Assembly: GCA_963781065.1 (NCBI GenBank)
Contig: CAWAET010000005.1
Location: 186,001-250,000, forward strand
DNA length: 64,000 bases
DNA from: CALZJC01 sp963781065
GTDB lineage: Bacteria > Acidobacteriota > Thermoanaerobaculia > Multivoradales > JAHEKO01
Reading direction: 5' to 3'
This document shows, piece after piece, positions 29,709 through 38,969 of this stretch. A program made the position numbers and the translations under genes. Below the pieces are notes generated by a model that had not been told where the DNA came from, did not search any database, and was given only the letters and a program-made list of their open reading frames with translations. How positions within the stretch are numbered: position 1 is the first letter of the stretch; every line of letters starts with the position of its first letter.

Positions 29709-30368
29709 CTAGACAGTGGCCTTGTGGAGCTTGCGCTTGAGGCTGCGGATGCGGCGCCGGACGACTCTCAGCTGCTTTGCGTCCTTGGCGTCGATCAGCC
29801 CCTGGCGCTGCTTCTTGAGCTCGCGAATCTTGGCCTTGACCGCCATCTTGTCGATGCCCACCACCTCGTGGTGCTCGTGGGCCTCGATGCCCTGGGCATT
29901 GCACAGCGCCACCAGCAGCTCCTCCTTGTGCATGGTGGTGTAGCCGTGCAGGGCGTCGTGCTCGCCCATGCCCTCGGCGATCTCGCGCATCTGGGCCACC
30001 GTCATGCCCTTGAGCTCTTCGTAGGTGTGGACCGCCGCGGGGGCGGCAGGGGCGGCTTCCGCCGCGGGGGCGGCGTCGGCGGCCGGCTCGGCGGCGGTGT
30101 CGTCGGACGCGGCAGGCTCGGCAGCGGCGTCAGCGGCCGCGGCAGGCTCGGCAGCGGCGTCGGCGGCCGCGGCAGGCTCGGCGGCGGCGTCGGCGGGCTC
30201 TTCCGCGGCGGCTGCCTCGGCCGGAGCGGCCGGCTCCTCGGCGGCTGCCGGCTGCTCGGCCGTGGCGGTCGCCTCGGCGGGAGCGCTCTCGTCGGTGCCA
30301 GCGGTGTCTTCGGCAGCCGTATCTTCGGCAGCGGTGGTCTTCTCGGTCTCGTTCTGCTCTTCGGCCAT
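29709..30368 (-). CDS. Ala/Glu-rich protein with Rho N-terminal-like domain
   Basis: 219 residues behind an excellent ribosome site (ggaggaatc ATG). Residues 1-115 are low complexity, dominated by EPAAAADAA-type repeats (at least three near-identical copies). Residues about 115-160 (YEELKGMTVAQMREIAEGMG, MHKEELLVALCNAQG) match the Rho-N/SAP-like helical domain. The C-terminus is strongly basic (KIRELKKQRQGLIDAKDAKQ, RVVRRRIRSLKRKLHKA), suggesting RNA or DNA binding. The acidic tail plus basic head resembles nucleic-acid chaperones; role unproven. Confidence 0.8.
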   Translation of the reverse strand: MAEEQNETEKTTAAEDTAAEDTAGTDESAPAEATATAEQPAAAEEPAAPAEAAAAEEPADAAAEPAAAADAAAEPAAAADAAAEPAASDDTAAEPAADAAPAAEAAPAAPAAVHTYEELKGMTVAQMREIAEGMGEHDALHGYTTMHKEELLVALCNAQGIEAHEHHEVVGIDKMAVKAKIRELKKQRQGLIDAKDAKQLRVVRRRIRSLKRKLHKATV

Positions 30369-30428
30369 GATTCCTCCGGGGGGGATGCGCCGGCGCACGA
30401 ACGGCGCCGAAACCGTAAGTCTAACGCA

Positions 30429-32711
30429 CTACCACCAGATCTCGGCCGTCGGGTTCTCCCAGACCTCCTTGGGAAACTGCTCCGGCAGCGAGCGGTAGTG
30501 GTAGCGGCCGTCGGCGAACCGCTCCGCGCCGATGCGCTCGAGCGCCTGCTGGATCTGCTCCAGCTCGTCGCCGCTCAGCGGCGCCGGGCCGGCGCCACGC
30601 TCGCCCTCCGCGCCGCCGTCACCGGGCTCGTCTTCGCCGGAATCCCCCCCGACATCGCCGCTCTCGCCCTCGCGATCGCCCCCGTCGTCGCCCTGGCCTT
30701 CGCCGTCGCCCTGGCCCTCGCCGTCGCCCTGGTCTTCACCGTCGTCCTGGTCCTCGCCATCGCCCTGGTCTTCACCCTCGCCCTGGTCTTCACCGTCGTC
30801 CTGGTCCTCGCCCTCGGTCTGGTCCTCACCCTCGTCCTCATCCTTGTCTTCGTCCTCGTCCCCGCCGATCTCGCCCTCTTCTTCTCCTTGGCCGCCGCCC
30901 TCGCCTTCGTCTTCTCCCTCGCCGCCGCCCTCGCCCTGGTCGCCCTGGCCCGCGCCACCGGGTTCGCCCCCTGGTTCTCCGCCCTCCCCACCTGCCGCGC
31001 CCTCGTCCTCGGCGCCACCACCACCTTCGCCTTCGCCCTCGCCGCCACCCCCTTCGCCCTGCCCCGGCTCACCGCCGCCTCCCTGGCCCTCGCCCTCGCC
31101 GCCACCGCCTCCGGCCGCCGGCGGGGGCGGCGGCGCGCAGGCCTCTTCGACCCGGGCGGTCCGCTCGGCGATGGCGCGCAGGTTGCCGAGCGCCGACGCC
31201 CGGCCTGAGCCCTCTTCGGCGAACAGCTCGGCGGCGCCGGCGAAGCGGCGGCTGGCGGCGTTCCACAGCTCCAGGGCGCGCTCGAGCTCACAGCCCTCGA
31301 GATCGAGCTCCGCCTCGCCCCAGCGGTAGAGCACGTGACCGTCGTTGTAGTGGCCGACCGCCAGCCCGGGCGCGAGTTCGAGGGCGGCCTGGTAGAGGTC
31401 GTGCGCTTCCGACCAGTCCTCCTGCAGGGCCACCGAGCGGGCCAGGTTGAAGGCCGGGATCTCGGACTGGACGCCGAACGCCCGGCTGCGGTCGTAGTGG
31501 ACACGCGCCTGGGGCCAGTTCTCGAGCGCGTCGGCGGCGATGCCGCGCTCGTTCTCGCGGCTCGCCCGGCCCAGGGGCGAGTCGTCACGGCAGGCCAGGG
31601 TCGCCAGAGCCGCCGTCAGCAGCAGGGCCAGGCCGGCGGCCGCGGCCGGCCGGCCGGCGCCCAGCCGGTCGATGTCGAAGCCGGGCTCGGGCGCATCGCG
31701 CCGGCGCCCGAGCAGCGCCTCGAGCAGGAAGCCGACCAGGAACAGGGTCAACGGCACGCCGCTCAGGTCGCGCCAGCCCTCGGCGCGCACCGTCCGGGCG
31801 CCGGCGATGCCCTCCTCGATGGCCTCGGCCAGCCGCTCGCCGGCGCGGCCGTCGTCCCGGGCGAAGCGGCCGCCGGTGGCGCGGGCGATCCGCTTCAGGT
31901 ACCGATCCTCGCGCCGGGTGGTGAACTCGCGCAGGACCGCCTTCTCCTCCTTGCCGGCGACCACATCGCGGAAATCGTAGATCTCCCGCGACTGGCCCTC
32001 GCGGCTGCCGATGGCGACCGTGTGCACCGGCACCCCGGCCTCCGCCAGCGCCGCCAGCGGCTCCTCGAAGGGCTCGTCGAACGGCTGCTCGCCGTCGGAC
32101 AGGAGCACCGCCTGCAGGTCGTCGCGGCCGGCCTCGACGAAGTGCAGCACCGAGTCCAGGGCGGCGGTGAAGCTGGAGCCGCTCGATTGGTAGAAGGTGT
32201 GGAAACTGGCGCCGCCCAGCGCCTCTTCGACGGTCGCCGGATCGGCCGTCATCGGCAGCTGGAGGGCGGCGACGCCGCTGAAGACCACCAGGGCGAAGCG
32301 GGAGCCCTCGAGCCGGGAGGCCAGCTCGGCGGCGATCCGGCGCCCGCGCATGAAACGGGTTTGGGCCTCCTCGGCCTGGGTGCCCTCGGCCGCCGGCACG
32401 TCGTCGGCCAGCATGCTGGCCGAGCCGTCGAGCAGCAGGACCACGCGGCTGGCGAGCTCGCGGACCTCGGTCTCGCCGCGCACCGCCGGCCCGGCGGCGG
32501 CCGCGACGAGCAGCAGCCCGAGCAACAGCAGGACCGCCAGACGCCGCCCGAGGGTGCGCGGACGGTAGCGGGTGAAGCGCCGGTGAAACCGCTCGTGGAC
32601 GTTCGCCCAGACCCAGGCGCAGCTGCGCCGTTGACGGCGGGCGAACCAGAGCCAGAAGCCGATCCAGGGCAGCGCCAGAAGCAGCAGTCCGGGGCGGGCG
32701 AAGTCGATCAC
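30429..32711 (-). CDS. BatB/BatC-like fusion: VWA domain, TPR and long low-complexity tail
   Basis: 760 residues. Two N-terminal membrane helices (LLLLALPWIGFWLWF, LAVLLLLGLLLVAAAAG), a von Willebrand A domain with the MIDAS DGSAS (VVLLLDGSASMLADDVP), a third helix at about 345-370, TPR-like repeats (ENWPQARVHYDRSRAFG, SEAHDLYQAALELAPGLAVG), then about 190 residues of Gly/Glu/Asp/Gln repeats (GEGGGEGEGEG, EDQGDGEDQDDGEDQ) and a conserved-looking end (EQFPKEVWENPTAEIWW). Bat proteins with MoxR are linked to stress tolerance in the envelope. Last gene of the moxR operon; ATG overlaps the batA stop by 4 bp. Confidence 0.85.
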   Translation of the reverse strand: MIDFARPGLLLLALPWIGFWLWFARRQRRSCAWVWANVHERFHRRFTRYRPRTLGRRLAVLLLLGLLLVAAAAGPAVRGETEVRELASRVVLLLDGSASMLADDVPAAEGTQAEEAQTRFMRGRRIAAELASRLEGSRFALVVFSGVAALQLPMTADPATVEEALGGASFHTFYQSSGSSFTAALDSVLHFVEAGRDDLQAVLLSDGEQPFDEPFEEPLAALAEAGVPVHTVAIGSREGQSREIYDFRDVVAGKEEKAVLREFTTRREDRYLKRIARATGGRFARDDGRAGERLAEAIEEGIAGARTVRAEGWRDLSGVPLTLFLVGFLLEALLGRRRDAPEPGFDIDRLGAGRPAAAAGLALLLTAALATLACRDDSPLGRASRENERGIAADALENWPQARVHYDRSRAFGVQSEIPAFNLARSVALQEDWSEAHDLYQAALELAPGLAVGHYNDGHVLYRWGEAELDLEGCELERALELWNAASRRFAGAAELFAEEGSGRASALGNLRAIAERTARVEEACAPPPPPAAGGGGGEGEGQGGGGEPGQGEGGGGEGEGEGGGGAEDEGAAGGEGGEPGGEPGGAGQGDQGEGGGEGEDEGEGGGQGEEEGEIGGDEDEDKDEDEGEDQTEGEDQDDGEDQGEGEDQGDGEDQDDGEDQGDGEGQGDGEGQGDDGGDREGESGDVGGDSGEDEPGDGGAEGERGAGPAPLSGDELEQIQQALERIGAERFADGRYHYRSLPEQFPKEVWENPTAEIWW

Positions 32712-33709
32712 CGCAACGGGCTCCGCAGGAAGACGCCGGCGAGCGCCAGGTGGAGCAGATAGAGCGCCAGTGCCCCGAGCGCCGGCCAGTGCGCGAACGT
32801 GCGCCGGCTGGCGACCGTGCGCAGCTCGAGCGGCGCGCTCTCGAGGCGCGACAGCTCGGAGAAGATCGCCTCGAGCACGCCGACGTCGGTGGCGCGATAG
32901 TAGCGGCCGCCGGCCAGCTCGGTCACCTCGCGCAGCCGCCGATCGTCCAGCACCGCCAGGTAGTCGCCCTCGGCGCCGATCGGGCGGCCCTCGAAGGTCA
33001 CCGCCACCGGCTCGGTGCCGCCGACGCCGATGGCGTAGAAGCGGACCCCCTGCTGCCGGACGTAGCGCGCCGCCAGCTCGGGCTCGATACCGGTGTTGCT
33101 CTCGCCGTCGGTGATCAGCACCAGCGACTGGTCGCGCCCCGCCACCCGGCTGCGGGTCAACCGCTCGACCGCCACCAGCAGGGCGTCGCCGACCGAGGTG
33201 CCGCCGCTCTTGAACTGGTCCAGGGTGTAGACCGTGACCCCGTCGAGCAGCGCCAGCAGGCTGCGGTGGTCGGTGGTCAGCGGCGTCTGGACGTAGCTGT
33301 CCTTGGCGAAGATGACGATGCCGATGCGGTTGCCGCCGGCCCGGCCGATGAAGTCGCGGGCGATCCGCCGCAGCGCCTCGAGGCGGTTGGGCGGCAGGTC
33401 CTCGGCCAGCATGCTGAGCGAGACGTCGAGCACCAGCATGACGTCGACCCCTTCGTCCTCGATCAGCTCGAGCCGGCTCTCCTCGTAGGGCCCGGCCAGG
33501 CCGGCCACCACCAGGGCCAGCACCAGCAGCTCGAGCTGCGGCGCCAGCTGCGTCCAGAATCGCCAGGGGGCCGCGCCCGCCCGGTGCTGGAGCGGCGGGA
33601 AGCTGACCCGCCGCCGGCGCCGCTGGCGCCGCCGCACGACAGCGTAGACCGGCACCAGCAGGAGCAGCGCCAGCAGCCAGGGCCGGGCGAACTGGATCCC
33701 CTCGATCAT
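32708..33709 (-). CDS. batA: BatA-like VWA membrane protein
   Basis: 333 residues: membrane helices at about 10-28, 55-75 and at the C-terminus (LGALALYLLHLALAGVFL); VWA domain with MIDAS DVSLS (VDVMLVLDVSLSMLAEDLPP), later TTDH and LITDGESNTG. Length and topology match BatA. ATGA overlaps on both sides (33706-33709 and 32708-32711) show tight translational coupling in the operon. Confidence 0.9.
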   Translation of the reverse strand: MIEGIQFARPWLLALLLLVPVYAVVRRRQRRRRRVSFPPLQHRAGAAPWRFWTQLAPQLELLVLALVVAGLAGPYEESRLELIEDEGVDVMLVLDVSLSMLAEDLPPNRLEALRRIARDFIGRAGGNRIGIVIFAKDSYVQTPLTTDHRSLLALLDGVTVYTLDQFKSGGTSVGDALLVAVERLTRSRVAGRDQSLVLITDGESNTGIEPELAARYVRQQGVRFYAIGVGGTEPVAVTFEGRPIGAEGDYLAVLDDRRLREVTELAGGRYYRATDVGVLEAIFSELSRLESAPLELRTVASRRTFAHWPALGALALYLLHLALAGVFLRSPLR

Positions 33710-34257
33710 CGCGGGCCCGCCTTCGTGGTCACTTCCACGGCCAGAGTGCAGGCGCCTTCGAGGTCGCTGCGGTCGGGCTCGCGGCGGCCGAACTGGAGCT
33801 CTGAGAGCAGCCTCAGCAGCCGGGTCGCGGGCAGGTCGCCGACCCGTCCCTCGATCTCCCGAGCCGTCATGCGGGTGAACGGCGGTCCGGCGGGCCGCAC
33901 CAGGCCGCGCTCCTCCCAGTGCCGCCGCAGGGCGCCGGAGAGCTCGTGGCAGCCGCGGCGATAGCTGCCGGCCTGGAGGTTGCGGTCGAGGATCGTGGCG
34001 ATGGCCGAGCCGATCCCGAACGCGCCGCCCCGGCGCGCGGGCTGCCGCCGCGGCGGCTTCGGCCGCGAGGCGAGATGCCGCCGCAGCCGCCGCCAGAGCA
34101 GCCGCCCGAGCCAGACCACGAGCCCGGCGATGAGCAGAAACCAGATCACCAGCCAGGCGCACGACGGCGGCGACGGAAAGTGCAGCGGCCCGGCGGGCGG
34201 GCCGGGCAGCGGCACCGTTTCGGCGGGATCGAGCAGCAGCGACAGCAGCAAGGTCAT
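33706..34257 (-). CDS. DUF4381-like membrane protein of the Bat operon
   Basis: 183 residues with one central membrane helix (SCAWLVIWFLLIAGLVVWLG) followed by a basic cytosolic linker and a helical domain (RGCHELSGALRRHWEERG, FTRMTAREIEGRVGDLPATR, LLRLLSELQFGRREPD). Position between the DUF58 and batA genes is where DUF4381 proteins occur in Bat/MoxR operons. Start at MTLLLSLLLDP; an in-frame upstream Met would read into the repeat element. Confidence 0.8.
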   Translation of the reverse strand: MTLLLSLLLDPAETVPLPGPPAGPLHFPSPPSCAWLVIWFLLIAGLVVWLGRLLWRRLRRHLASRPKPPRRQPARRGGAFGIGSAIATILDRNLQAGSYRRGCHELSGALRRHWEERGLVRPAGPPFTRMTAREIEGRVGDLPATRLLRLLSELQFGRREPDRSDLEGACTLAVEVTTKAGPR

Positions 34258-34316
34258 CGCCTCGCACCACCCTCGGGCGCCGGCCGAGACACGCCGCCCG
34301 TGGCAACACACGGAGG

Positions 34317-34433
34317 CCGGCCGGGAGCCGAGGGCCGCCCGACCCAGGGGAGTATCCGAGCACGGCGCATATAGCGCCGCGCGCAGGATAGCTCCCCGAC
34401 CAGAGGGCCGACCCTCGGCTCCGAGCCGGCCGG
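34317..34433 (-). repeat. Dispersed repeat element, copy C (inverted), inside the Bat operon
   Basis: Read on the minus strand, it aligns with 2881-3000: shared blocks are ggaggccggccgggagccg, gtccgagcac, gcgcgcaggat and agctccccg plus cggctccgagccggccgg. Ends form imperfect inverted repeats. It fills the only gap (34258-34453) in an operon whose other junctions are 4-bp overlaps, which suggests insertion between DUF58 and DUF4381. Confidence 0.75.
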
Positions 34434-34453
34434 GCCACGAGCTCGCGCCGCCA

Positions 34454-35344
34454 TCAGCCGCGCGCCCCGGCCCGCAGCCGCCGCTTGTGGTGGAAGAACT
34501 CGCCCAGGGCCGACGCCACCGGCCGGTCGGTCGCCAGCGAGGTGACGGCGATCCCGTGGCGGCCGGCCGCCCGGCGCAGGAACGCCTGCATCTCGTCGAG
34601 CCCGCCGGCGGCGCCGGGCACCAGCCGGCGCGGGCGCGGCTCGCCCTCCGGCGACACCGCCTCGAAGGCGATCGGGCCCGTCGCCGCGTACTCCACCGGG
34701 TCGAAGACGTGCAGCAGCGACACGTCGTGCCGCGCCCGCAGGTAGCGCAGGTCGTCCGGCACGTCGTGGTCGATGAAGTCGGAGATCAGGAAGACCACAT
34801 AGCGGCCTCCCCCCAGGGCCTCGATGGCGTGGATCGCCGCCCGCGGGTCGGACTGCTCGACCGGCCGCCGCCAGGGCCCGGTGTGAGCCAGCAGCGCCTT
34901 GAGGCCGCGGAACAGCTGCCCCCGGCCGGGCCGCGGCCGGGCCGACCCGAGAGCGCGGTCGGCAAAGACCACCCAGCCCAGCCGGTCGCCGCCCTCGATC
35001 GCCGACACCGCCAGGGTGGCGGCCAGCTCGACCGCGTACTCGAGCTTGGTCCGCGCCTGGAAGCCGACGTGCATCGACGGGCTGACGTCGAGGGCGACGA
35101 TCACCTCGCGCTGCCGCTCCTCCTGGTGCACCCGCACGTAGGGCTCGCCGGCGCGGGCGGTGATGTTCCAGTCGATCAGCCGCGCCGGCTCGCCCTGGAC
35201 GTACTTGCGCGCCTCGTGGAAGACCAGACCGCTGCCGAGGATGGCGCTGGCGTAGTCGCCGGCCAAGCAGCCCCGCGGCGTTGCGCCGGGCGATCAGCTC
35301 CAGCAGGTGGACGTCGCGCAGCAGCCGCCGCAGGGGCGAGCCGC

Positions 35345-35348
<4 letters not shown>
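34454..35348 (-). CDS. DUF58 domain protein, one apparent single-base insertion
   Basis: Second gene of the moxR operon; DUF58 proteins have a degenerate VWA-like fold. The start MSGSPLRRLLRDVHLLELIA and RRNAAGL lies in one frame. At 35265-35266 one extra base moves the frame, after which the family pattern continues: LAGDYASAILGSGLVFHEAR, KYVQGEPARLIDWNITARAG, EPYVRVHQEERQREVIVALD and VSPSMH. Repaired length is about 297 residues, normal. The ATG overlaps the moxR stop by 4 bp. The clean continuation on both sides makes an assembly indel more likely than decay. Confidence 0.85.
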
Positions 35349-36325
<977 letters not shown>

Positions 36326-36383
36326 GGGTGACGGCCTCCGACAGCGGGAACCGGTCGGCCGACAGGTGCGGCTCGCGACGATA

Positions 36384-36920
36384 TCACCCGTCGTCGTCGC
36401 GCTTGCGGCGGCGGCGGCGGCCGGCCAGCTGTACCAGGGCTCCGACGACGGCCAGGACGACGAAAACCACGCCGCGCCGCTCGTCGAGGGCCAGCCCCTC
36501 GACCACCAGGGCCGACCCGGCGAGGGCGCTCAGCGCCACCAGGCCGAGCTCGAAGAGCCAGCGCAGCAGCGCCGCGCCGACCACACCCGCCACCAGGGCG
36601 CCCACCAGCGTCGGCAGGCCCGGAGCCCAGCCGAGCTGCTCGGCGACCCAGATGAAGCCGATGGCGCCGGCCGCGAGACCGGCCACCGTCACCACCAGCT
36701 TCTGCACCAGCACCGCCGCGACGGCGCCGAGCAGGCCGGCGGCGAGGGCGACGATCCAGCTGGCCTCGGCGCCGCCCAGATAGGCGCCGGCCAGCCGGTA
36801 GGCGACGACAAAGCCGAGCACGCCGACGAAGAGCCAGAACAGCCGCCGGCCGAACAGCAGCAGCACAGCGCCGGCGGCGAGGGCGGCGACGGGGGCCGGC
36901 GAGCCGAGGCCTTCGAGCAT
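36384..36920 (-). CDS. DUF4203/TMEM198-like multi-pass membrane protein
   Basis: 178 residues, almost entirely membrane helices (about seven): VAALAAGAVLLLFGRRLFWL, FVGVLGFVVAYRLAGAYL, WIVALAAGLLGAVAAVLVQK, TLVGALVAGVVGAALLRWL. Ends in an RRRRRKRDDDG cytosolic tail. Gly/Ala pattern resembles the DUF4203 family. Only 4 bp separate it from tag, so the two are probably cotranscribed. Function unknown. Confidence 0.75.
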   Translation of the reverse strand: MLEGLGSPAPVAALAAGAVLLLFGRRLFWLFVGVLGFVVAYRLAGAYLGGAEASWIVALAAGLLGAVAAVLVQKLVVTVAGLAAGAIGFIWVAEQLGWAPGLPTLVGALVAGVVGAALLRWLFELGLVALSALAGSALVVEGLALDERRGVVFVVLAVVGALVQLAGRRRRRKRDDDG

Positions 36921-36924
36921 CGCC

Positions 36925-37521
36925 CTAGCGCCTTCCGCCGAGCTCGGCGTAGCGGAAGCAGGAGGCCAGATGGTCGTTGACCATGCCGGCGGCCTGCATG
37001 TAGGCGTAGCAGATCGTCGGGCCGACGAAGTTCATGCCGCGGCGCTTGAGATCGCGGCTCATCGCCTCCGACTCGTCCGTCTTGGCCGGGATGTCGGCCA
37101 TGTTGCGCCAACGGTTGACCCGGGTCGCGCCGTCGACGAACCGCCAGACGTAGTCGTCGAAGCTGCCAAACTCGGCCTGCAGCTCGAGAAAGGCCGCCGC
37201 GTTGGCGATCGCCGAGCGGATCTTCAGGCGGTTGCGGACGATGCCGGCGTCGCCCAGCAGGCGCTCGACGTCGCGCTCGCCGAAGCGGGCCACCTTGACG
37301 GGGTCGAAGCCGGCGAAGGCCCGGCGGTAGTTCTCCCGCTTGCGCAGGATCGTCTGCCAGCTGAGGCCCGCCTGGGCGCCGTCGAGGACCAGGAACTCGA
37401 AGTGGCGGCGGTCGTCGTGCAGCGGCACGCCCCACTCCTCGTCGTGATAGGCGACCATCAGCGGGTCGCCCAGACACCAGCCGCAGCGGCTCGGGGAAGC
37501 CGTGTTCTCCTTGCCGGCCAC
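36925..37521 (-). CDS. tag: DNA-3-methyladenine glycosylase I
   Basis: 198 residues. Removes 3-methyladenine from DNA. Family motifs: RCGWCLGDPLMVAYHDEEWG (Zn-site Cys and His), FEFLVLDGAQAGLSWQTILR (catalytic-pocket Glu and Trp), YRRAFAGFDPVKVARF, and the C-terminal GMNFVGPTICYAYMQAAGMV, NDHLASCFR (remaining Zn ligands). Full length. It complements the AAG-type enzyme near 2.3 kb. Confidence 0.95.
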   Translation of the reverse strand: MAGKENTASPSRCGWCLGDPLMVAYHDEEWGVPLHDDRRHFEFLVLDGAQAGLSWQTILRKRENYRRAFAGFDPVKVARFGERDVERLLGDAGIVRNRLKIRSAIANAAAFLELQAEFGSFDDYVWRFVDGATRVNRWRNMADIPAKTDESEAMSRDLKRRGMNFVGPTICYAYMQAAGMVNDHLASCFRYAELGGRR

Positions 37522-37544
37522 TAGCCTGCGTTTCTCACCAGGGC

Positions 37545-38723
37545 TCAGCCCGAACCGGCCAGCGCCTGGCCGAAGTCCTCGATCAGCTCGTCGGCGTCCT
37601 CGATGCCCACCGAGACGCGCACCAGGTCGTCGGTGATGCCCAGCCGCTGCCGGCTCGCCTCGTCGAGGCCGAGATGCGAGCTGCGCGACGGCCGCACGAC
37701 CAGGCTCTCGACGCCGCCCAGCGAAGCGGCGTGCAGCGGGATGCGAACGCGGTCGAGGAACGTCTCAGCCCGCTCGGCGCTGTCGGCGTAGAAGGACAGC
37801 ATGCCGCCGAAGCCCGAGAAGAGCCGCGCCGCGAACCGGTGCGACGGGTCGTCCTCGAGGCCCGGGTAGTTGACCTTGCGCACTTCCGGCCGGCCGGCGA
37901 GGAACCGCGCCAGCCGCATGGCGGTCCGGTTCTGCCGCTCCACCCGCAGCACCAGGGTCTTGAGCCCGCGCTCGAACAGGAAACAGGCGTGGGGATCGAG
38001 CGCGCCGCCGAGGTGGACCAGCATGTGCCGCACCCGCTCGATATGCGCGGCCGAGCCGATCACCGCGCCGGCGACGATGTCGCTGTGCCCGTTGAGGTAC
38101 TTGGTGGCGCTGTGCACCACCAGGTCGATGCCGATCTCCCGCGGCCGGAAGTTGACCGGTGAAGCGAAGGTGCTGTCGATCACCGTCACCAGGCCGTGCG
38201 CCCTGGCAAACGCCACCGCCGCCTCGAGATCGCCGACCTCAATCAGCGGGTTGGAGATCGACTCGAGGTGCATCAGCCGGGTCTCGGGCTTGAGCGCCCG
38301 CGCCCAGGCGGCCGGCCCCTCGGGGTCGGCCAGATCGATCGCCGCGTGAGCGATTCCCAGCCGCGGGCCGTCGTGATCGAGAAAGGTCTGGGTGCCGCCG
38401 TAGAGCGTCTTCTGCGCCAGCAGGTGCTCGCCGCTGCCGACAAAGGCGAGCAGGACGGCCGAGATGGCTGCCATGCCGCTGGCGGTGACCAGCGCCGCCT
38501 CGCCGGCCTCGATCGCCGCCAGCCGGGCATGCAGGGTGTGGTGGCCGGGCGAGTTGCTCAGCCGGATGTAGCGCACCGCGTCGTAGGCGGCCTCGTCGGC
38601 CATCTCGTAGTTGGCCGACTGGAAGACCGGCGTCACAACCGCGCCCTCGATCCGGGGATGCGGCGCGCCGGCGTGCACCACGTCGGTGTCCAGGGTGCGG
38701 AACTTGCTGGTGTAGTCGGGCAT
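37545..38723 (-). CDS. Trans-sulfuration PLP enzyme (cystathionine gamma-synthase/lyase, methionine gamma-lyase family)
   Basis: 392 residues, fold type I. PLP-binding Lys in VVHSATKYLNGHSDIVAGAV; other motifs are TPVFQSANYEM, GEAALVTASGMAAISAVLLA, ESISNPLIEVGDLEA and FSGFGGMLSF. RxTRNPT-type region reads YIRLSNSPGHHTLHARLAAI, i.e. SNSP in place of the usual xRxxNPT, so the exact substrate cannot be told. Ribosome site ggaggagcg before ATG. Confidence 0.88.
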   Translation of the reverse strand: MPDYTSKFRTLDTDVVHAGAPHPRIEGAVVTPVFQSANYEMADEAAYDAVRYIRLSNSPGHHTLHARLAAIEAGEAALVTASGMAAISAVLLAFVGSGEHLLAQKTLYGGTQTFLDHDGPRLGIAHAAIDLADPEGPAAWARALKPETRLMHLESISNPLIEVGDLEAAVAFARAHGLVTVIDSTFASPVNFRPREIGIDLVVHSATKYLNGHSDIVAGAVIGSAAHIERVRHMLVHLGGALDPHACFLFERGLKTLVLRVERQNRTAMRLARFLAGRPEVRKVNYPGLEDDPSHRFAARLFSGFGGMLSFYADSAERAETFLDRVRIPLHAASLGGVESLVVRPSRSSHLGLDEASRQRLGITDDLVRVSVGIEDADELIEDFGQALAGSG

Positions 38724-38768
38724 CGCTCCTCCACCCCGGCTCAGGCCAGGCTCGGACGGGCCCCGGCG

Positions 38769-38948
38769 CTAGCGCCGCAGATCACGCAGGCCCACGACGG
38801 CGACGGCGACGCCCACCACCGTGCCGAGGATCTGCTTCCAGCCGAATCCCGGGTGGCCGCCGAGCCCGATGGCGTCGGCCGAGACGGCGACCAGCACCAG
38901 CAGCGCGCCGGCGGCGATCAGCACCAGTCCACGGGTTCTGTTCGACAT
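38769..38948 (-). CDS. Small two-helix membrane protein
   Basis: 59 residues: a basic start (MSNRTRG), helix 1 (LVLIAAGALLVLVAVSADAI), a Gly-rich turn (GLGGHPGFGWKQ), helix 2 (ILGTVVGVAVAVVGLRDLRR). A strong ribosome site (aaggagcctgc) precedes the ATG, which supports it as real. It lies between ctaB and the trans-sulfuration gene on the same strand. Similar tiny membrane proteins occur widely; function unknown. Confidence 0.7.
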   Translation of the reverse strand: MSNRTRGLVLIAAGALLVLVAVSADAIGLGGHPGFGWKQILGTVVGVAVAVVGLRDLRR

Positions 38949-38969
38949 GCAGGCTCCTTATGCAGACGG

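Noticed and set aside
30532..31329. Ser/Pro-rich frame opposite the BatB/BatC tail
   Set aside because: Mirror of the Gly/Glu/Asp repeats on the other strand; no ribosome site.
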